Source: Acidobacteriota bacterium (GTDB lineage Bacteria > Acidobacteriota > Terriglobia > Acidiferrales > UBA7541). From it: a DNA stretch of 19,041 nt. Below are positions 16,100-19,041 of this stretch, piece after piece. The stretch's first letter is position 1. Each line of letters opens with the position of its first letter. The notes beneath the pieces were generated by a model. The model saw nothing but the letters and a program-made list of their open reading frames with translations, ran no database searches and was not told the DNA's origin. The translations under genes were made by a program, and so were the position numbers. The DNA lies in the NCBI GenBank assembly GCA_003161195.1, contig PMOV01000286.1, positions 8,631 through 27,671 of the forward strand. The letters are read 5' to 3'.

Positions 16100-16421
16100 G
16101 CAGAATCTCCACGAACGCTTTCAGCCGCGTGCCGCCAACTTCGTCCACAATTAATTCCGCGACGTCCGATTCGTTTCTTTCCAGCCATCCCAAATCTTTT
16201 TCGAGGATGGCCCTCTTCTCGAACGCACTCACACCAACCCATACTTATTGCGCCTCGGCGGTGGAGCGATAGGCCGCATCAACGTCCGCGACGCTGGCCA
16301 GCTTGATCTTCGCAATTGGCATTCCGTCGTTGGGATTGACGTCCTCAGGCACTTCGTTGCTTGAACCATCGCGCCAAAGCCGGCCGATGTATTGCTGACT
16401 CAGATTCTTCAACGGATTCAA
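16100..16421 (-). pseudogene. N-terminal remnant of an aldehyde dehydrogenase with an in-frame stop
   Basis: Translating the minus strand from the TTG at 16421 gives 58 residues that read like an aldehyde dehydrogenase N-terminus (LSQQYIGRLWRDGSSNEV, then EDVNPNDGMPIAKI and ASVADVDAAYRSTAEAQ). A TAA follows at 16247-16245. Beyond the stop the same frame continues as VWVGVSAFEKRAILEK, GWLERNESDVAELIVDE and GGTRLKAFVEI, the next block of the same family, and resemblance ends near 16100. Normal members have about 480 residues; some 108 codons remain, and the NAD-binding and catalytic parts are absent. The best resemblance is to aromatic (benzaldehyde/vanillin) dehydrogenases, which would fit the locus. 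This is from memory of the family, not a search. The left edge is approximate. The gene seems inactivated by a nonsense change and a 3' deletion that joined it to pcaI. Confidence 0.72.
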
Positions 16422-16491
16422 AGTCCACCCATGTTCGAAACTCGTTTTAAGCGCCCGGACAAATATTTCGGAAAAATCCCGCGTGGAAACG

Positions 16492-16521
16492 ATTTACCAC
16501 ATGAGTCGCGAACGGTGTCAA
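16492..16521 (-). promoter_or_regulatory. Candidate promoter for the dehydrogenase remnant and pcaIJ
   Basis: On the minus strand a perfect TTGACA (16521-16516) is followed after 18 bases by GTAAAT (16497-16492), a partial -10 match. It lies 71 bases before the remnant's TTG and diverges from the pcaH promoter candidate. Confidence 0.4.
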
Positions 16522-16577
16522 GACAAATCGCGCGCGGGGGCAAATCCAATGGCTGTCGACACTTTTGTGGAGCAGTC

Positions 16578-16614
16578 TGTTAATAGATGCAATTATAACA
16601 CTTGCCGATAGTGT
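16578..16614. promoter_or_regulatory. Inverted repeats in the divergent pca control region (operator candidates)
   Basis: TGTTA (16578-16582) and TAACA (16596-16600) form an inverted repeat with a 13-base spacer. ACACT (16598-16602) and AGTGT (16610-16614) form a second, overlapping one with a 7-base spacer. Both lie between the divergent promoters, where an IclR- or LysR-type pathway regulator would be expected to bind. No regulator gene is in the window, and the sites match no consensus I can name. Confidence 0.35.
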
Positions 16615-16666
16615 CTGCAGAAAACTACTAGTACCACCGCCCCGCCGCTTTCGCGTTCGCGGCTTA

Positions 16667-16675
16667 TGGTATAAA
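16667..16675 (+). promoter_or_regulatory. Extended -10 promoter element of pcaHG
   Basis: TGG-TATAAA is an extended -10 (TGn plus a five-of-six hexamer match) 60 bases before the pcaH ATG. No good -35 precedes it; CTTTCG at 16648-16653 is weak, as expected for a regulated or extended -10 promoter. Confidence 0.45.
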
Positions 16676-16735
16676 CCTAGACTTCGCGCCGACGCTGCGG
16701 CGATTCGTTTTGGCGTGGAATCTGGGGGCGGGCTG

Positions 16736-17458
16736 ATGGGCCTAATTTTGCCGTACCGAGAGTTCTCGCCCGGAACACAGCCGAATTATTTGCATTCGCC
16801 GTATGTTTCTTCCCTGCGGCGCTCGCCGACCAAGCCGCTGGTGCACATACCGCAAACTCTTTCAGAAATTACCGGGCCGAGTTGGGGCGCGAAGGACGTC
16901 GTCGCGGGAGCTTGCGATTTGACCAACAGGCATTCCGGCAGCCCAATCGGTCCGCGCATCGTAGTGAGCGGAAGTGTGATGGACGAAGACGGCCGCCCAC
17001 TGACGAACACGCTCGTGGAAATGTGGCAAGCCAATGCCGCGGGAAGGTATCTGCACCGCAGCGACCAGAACAGCGCACCGCTCGATCCCAACTTTACAGG
17101 CGAGGGCCACACGCTCACGGATTCGCAAGGGAGATACCGCTTTGTGACCATTCGCCCCGGGGAATATCCTTGGGGCAATCATCACAACGCGTGGCGACCC
17201 GCGCATATTCACTTCTCGTTGTTTGGACCGGCGTTTGCCACCCGCCTCGTCACGCAGATGTATTTTCCCGGCGATCCCTTGCTGGCGTTTGACCCGATTT
17301 TCAATTGCACGGCGGATGAAGAAGCGCGCAATCGCCTGATTTCACGATTCGATTGGGAAACCACGCTGCCCCGTGAGTCGCTGGGCTATCACTTTGACAT
17401 TGTCCTGCGCGGCCGTAACGCCACGCCCATGGAAGATGCCGACCGGCACCAGGAGTAA
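16736..17458 (+). CDS. pcaH: Protocatechuate 3,4-dioxygenase, beta subunit
   Basis: Iron-binding subunit of the intradiol dioxygenase that opens protocatechuate to 3-carboxy-cis,cis-muconate. The 240-residue product has all four Fe(III) ligands with the spacing of the Pseudomonas enzyme: Tyr105 (GRYLHR), Tyr144 (PGEYPWGN), His157 and His159 (RPAHIHFSLFG). Also present are VEMWQANAAGRY, LTDSQGRYRFVTIRPG, TQMYFPGDPL, DPIFNC and a final SLGYHFDIVLRG. The ATG at 16736 gives the usual length (about 240). The frame is open upstream to 16565, but that part reads as non-coding and contains the promoter. pcaG follows after 13 bases. An intact, probably functional gene. Confidence 0.96.
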   Translation: MGLILPYREFSPGTQPNYLHSPYVSSLRRSPTKPLVHIPQTLSEITGPSWGAKDVVAGACDLTNRHSGSPIGPRIVVSGSVMDEDGRPLTNTLVEMWQANAAGRYLHRSDQNSAPLDPNFTGEGHTLTDSQGRYRFVTIRPGEYPWGNHHNAWRPAHIHFSLFGPAFATRLVTQMYFPGDPLLAFDPIFNCTADEEARNRLISRFDWETTLPRESLGYHFDIVLRGRNATPMEDADRHQE

Positions 17459-17471
17459 AAGGAATTTTGCG

Positions 17472-18041
17472 ATGAAGCTTCGGGCGACCACTTGGCAAAC
17501 CGTTGGTCCATTTTTCAGCATCGGTATGAAGCATCGCTATCTCGCGGATATCGCCGGCACAGACTCTGCCGGCGAGCGCATCGCCGTTGCCGGGCGCGTT
17601 TTGGACGGCGACGAAGCGCCCATCTCCGATGCCGTGCTCGAAATCTGGCAGGCCAATACCTACGGAAAATACGCGCACTCGGAGGACGCGCAAGATAAGC
17701 CCCTTGATCCGGCCTTTTTGGGTCATGGCCGCATTCCCACCCAGCGTGACGGCGCATTTGCGTTCACGACCATCAAGCCTGGCTCGGTGGATTTGCCGGA
17801 TGGGCGTCCGCAGGCGCCGCACTTGGTTGTTGGTCTGATGATGCGTGGATTGTTGCGGCGCTTGACCACCCGGATTTATTTTCCTGGCGATCCGCTGAAC
17901 GAAAGTGACGAAATCCTGCAACGGGTGGAACCCGCGCGCCGCAAAACATTGCTGCTTGCTCCGCATGTCGCGCGCACCGGTCGCTTTCTCTGGGACGTAC
18001 ACATGCAGGGTGAGTCGGAGACCGTGTTCTTTGACTTCTAG
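17472..18041 (+). CDS. pcaG: Protocatechuate 3,4-dioxygenase, alpha subunit
   Basis: Partner subunit of PcaH in the alpha/beta dioxygenase; it contributes to substrate binding but does not bind iron. The 189-residue product starts with TTWQTVGPFFSIGM, a family signature, then VAGRVLDGDEAPISDAVLEI, WQANTYGKYAH, FTTIKPGSVDLPDGRPQAPH, LTTRIYFPGDPLNESDEIL and ARRKTLLLA. The His and Tyr ligand positions of the beta subunit are not kept, as expected for the alpha chain. The ATG at 17472 has AAAAGGA about eight bases upstream, overlapping the end of pcaH, so the pair is co-transcribed. Length is slightly below the usual ~200. Confidence 0.95.
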   Translation: MKLRATTWQTVGPFFSIGMKHRYLADIAGTDSAGERIAVAGRVLDGDEAPISDAVLEIWQANTYGKYAHSEDAQDKPLDPAFLGHGRIPTQRDGAFAFTTIKPGSVDLPDGRPQAPHLVVGLMMRGLLRRLTTRIYFPGDPLNESDEILQRVEPARRKTLLLAPHVARTGRFLWDVHMQGESETVFFDF

Positions 18042-18050
18042 AATCGCGTT

Positions 18051-18063
18051 GCGCGCTTCGCGC
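18051..18063 (+). terminator. Weak stem-loop after pcaG
   Basis: GCGCG-CTT-CGCGC is a perfect five-base-pair GC stem ten bases after the pcaG stop, followed only by CGTTTCC. It may attenuate or stabilise the pcaHG message; it is a poor intrinsic terminator. Confidence 0.25.
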
Positions 18064-18137
18064 CGTTTCCTGCGTGGGTTACGTGGACGATTCTCCAAAC
18101 GGAGTTGCCTGGCATTTGCGTCTGGGAGCCGCGTGTG

Positions 18138-18575
18138 ATGGATGCATCCGAAAAGCCGTTACGCCCCGAAGCCCGTGGCGCAGTCCGATTGGCCGCGCAC
18201 TGCGCCATCAGCGAGATTCGCAGTCTCCTGGCCGCCAGACGTAGGTTCGTCATCCCTGCCCTCGCGTTTTTCGTCGTCTGCTATGTCCGGCTGCACATTT
18301 TGGTCGGATTTGATCCGAGTCGCCTCTCGTTCTCATCGCCGTCAAAGCTCTTAAACTCGCAAAGCCGATTGTCCCTGGACCTTGGGCCCACTCCTTTATT
18401 CTGCGAACGAAGGCTTGCTCAACCCGGTGCTGCGTCCCCGGTTACGCTCCGTTTTTCTCGTATATCCTTTACCATGTGGAGTTCTCTCCGGCCTTCTGCC
18501 ATCGGTTGGGTGGGGGTAGTTGCCGCAATGGTTGCAGTCACACTGCGCCAGACTGGCGAAAGTGAACACCGATGA
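18138..18575 (+). pseudogene. Probable deletion chimera: DUF485-like start joined to a transporter-like tail
   Basis: The frame encodes 145 residues from the ATG at 18138. Residues 24-60 (EIRSLLAARRRFVIPALAFF, then CYVRLHILVGFDP) resemble the first helix region of DUF485 membrane proteins, which normally continue into a second helix and usually precede a solute:sodium symporter gene. Here the sequence turns Ser/Pro/Leu-rich with no helix (about 62-110). It then ends with one hydrophobic segment, AIGWVGVVAAMVAVTLR, and a charged tail. The stop overlaps the pobA start (ATGA), which looks like the preserved end of a former gene of the pobA operon. I infer a lost aromatic-acid uptake system, but the frame is intact and a real small membrane protein is not excluded. 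Family assignment is from memory. Confidence 0.45.
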
Positions 18576-19041
18576 GAACGCAAGTGGGCATTGTCGGAGC
18601 GGGGCCCGCGGGGCTCCTGCTCTCCCATATCCTCTATTTGAACGGAATTGACTCCGTAATCCTGGAGACGCGCAGCCGCTCCTACATCGAGGAACGCGTA
18701 CGCGCCGGTGTGCTGGAGCAAGGCACCGCCGATCTACTCACCGAGATTGGCGTTGGCGAGCGCATGAAAGCTCAGGGGCTGGTCCACGGCGGCATTGAAT
18801 TGCAGTTTGCCGGGCGCCGCCACCGCATCGATTTCCAGGATCTTACCGGCGGCAAATCCGTGATCGTGTATGCCCAGCACGAAATCTTGAAAGATTTAAT
18901 CAAAGCGCGGCTGGCCACCGGCGGCCAGTTGCATTTTGAGGTCTCCGGCGTAAGCGTGCACGGCTTTGCGAATGGCCGGCCCAGCATCCGCTTTATCACC
19001 CTGCAGGGGGAACCCGAAATACTGACCTGCGATTTTATAGC
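18572..19041 (+). CDS. pobA: 4-hydroxybenzoate 3-monooxygenase (5' part, cut by window end)
   Basis: FAD- and NAD(P)H-dependent hydroxylase that turns 4-hydroxybenzoate into protocatechuate, the substrate of PcaHG. The visible 156 residues start MRTQVGIVGAGPAGLLLSHI with the FAD GxGxxG fold (GAGPAG). Then come IDSVILE (end of the second beta strand, acidic ribose ligand), ERVRAGVLEQGTADLLTEIG, GLVHGGIELQFAGRRHRIDF, LTGGKSVIVYAQHEILKDLI and the LTCDFIA that leads into the central motif. These match PobA closely over its length. The full gene should be about 1.18 kb, so roughly 60 percent lies outside. The start overlaps the stop of the upstream frame by ATGA. No pobR regulator is seen. Confidence 0.94.
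   Translation, partial: MRTQVGIVGAGPAGLLLSHILYLNGIDSVILETRSRSYIEERVRAGVLEQGTADLLTEIGVGERMKAQGLVHGGIELQFAGRRHRIDFQDLTGGKSVIVYAQHEILKDLIKARLATGGQLHFEVSGVSVHGFANGRPSIRFITLQGEPEILTCDFI

Noticed and set aside
15531..16232. Minus-strand frame of 233 codons starting at a GTG at 16232
   Set aside because: Its first ~45 residues are the second block of the dehydrogenase remnant; the rest is out of frame with pcaI and is a shadow, so it is not a separate gene.

Overview
The window reads as a chromosomal fragment of a GC-rich, probably soil-dwelling bacterium, most likely an acidobacterium. That assignment rests on protein flavour, the yebC-ruvC arrangement followed by a secreted protein, and intergenic repeats of the AAGCYTATAGGCT type. 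It is an inference without database support. No phage, transposase or CRISPR array is visible.

Layout. (1) 1-6.6 kb, plus strand: uvrA (excision repair), a deoxyhypusine-synthase-like protein whose stop overlaps the start of a CPBP/CAAX-type membrane protease, and mtnA (methionine salvage). (2) 6.6-10.3 kb, minus strand: yebC, ruvC, a secreted protein of unknown function, then a repeat-rich non-coding stretch of about 0.7 kb and a small four-helix membrane protein. (3) 10.6-14.3 kb, plus strand: three consecutive GT-B (GT4-like) glycosyltransferases, the first two coupled by an ATGA overlap. (4) 14.48 kb: tRNA-Ser(GCU). (5) 14.7-19 kb: a protocatechuate/4-hydroxybenzoate catabolic locus. pcaIJ (3-oxoadipate CoA-transferase) lies on the minus strand. 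It diverges from pcaHG (protocatechuate 3,4-dioxygenase) on the plus strand, which is followed by the 5' part of pobA (4-hydroxybenzoate 3-monooxygenase), cut by the window edge.

How the genes fit together. PobA makes protocatechuate from 4-hydroxybenzoate, PcaHG cleaves its ring, and PcaIJ activates 3-oxoadipate to the CoA ester. The intermediate steps (pcaB, pcaC, pcaD) are not in the window and may lie beyond pobA.

The aromatic locus carries two decayed genes that ordinary ORF calling would miss or misname. One is a 5' remnant of an aldehyde dehydrogenase gene (about 108 codons, with an in-frame TAA) between pcaI and the divergent promoter region. The other is an apparent deletion chimera just before pobA: it starts like a DUF485 membrane protein, ends with a transporter-like tail, and its stop overlaps the pobA start (ATGA). 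A further large-scale signal is a reversal of G/C strand bias: the plus strand is C-rich at 0-4 kb, G-rich from about 4.8 to 14.4 kb regardless of gene direction, and C-rich again after the tRNA.

I did not find a convincing new multi-gene system. The best leads are the DHS-like/CPBP pair, the two gene remnants, the skew block ending at tRNA-Ser, and the family of short intergenic inverted repeats.
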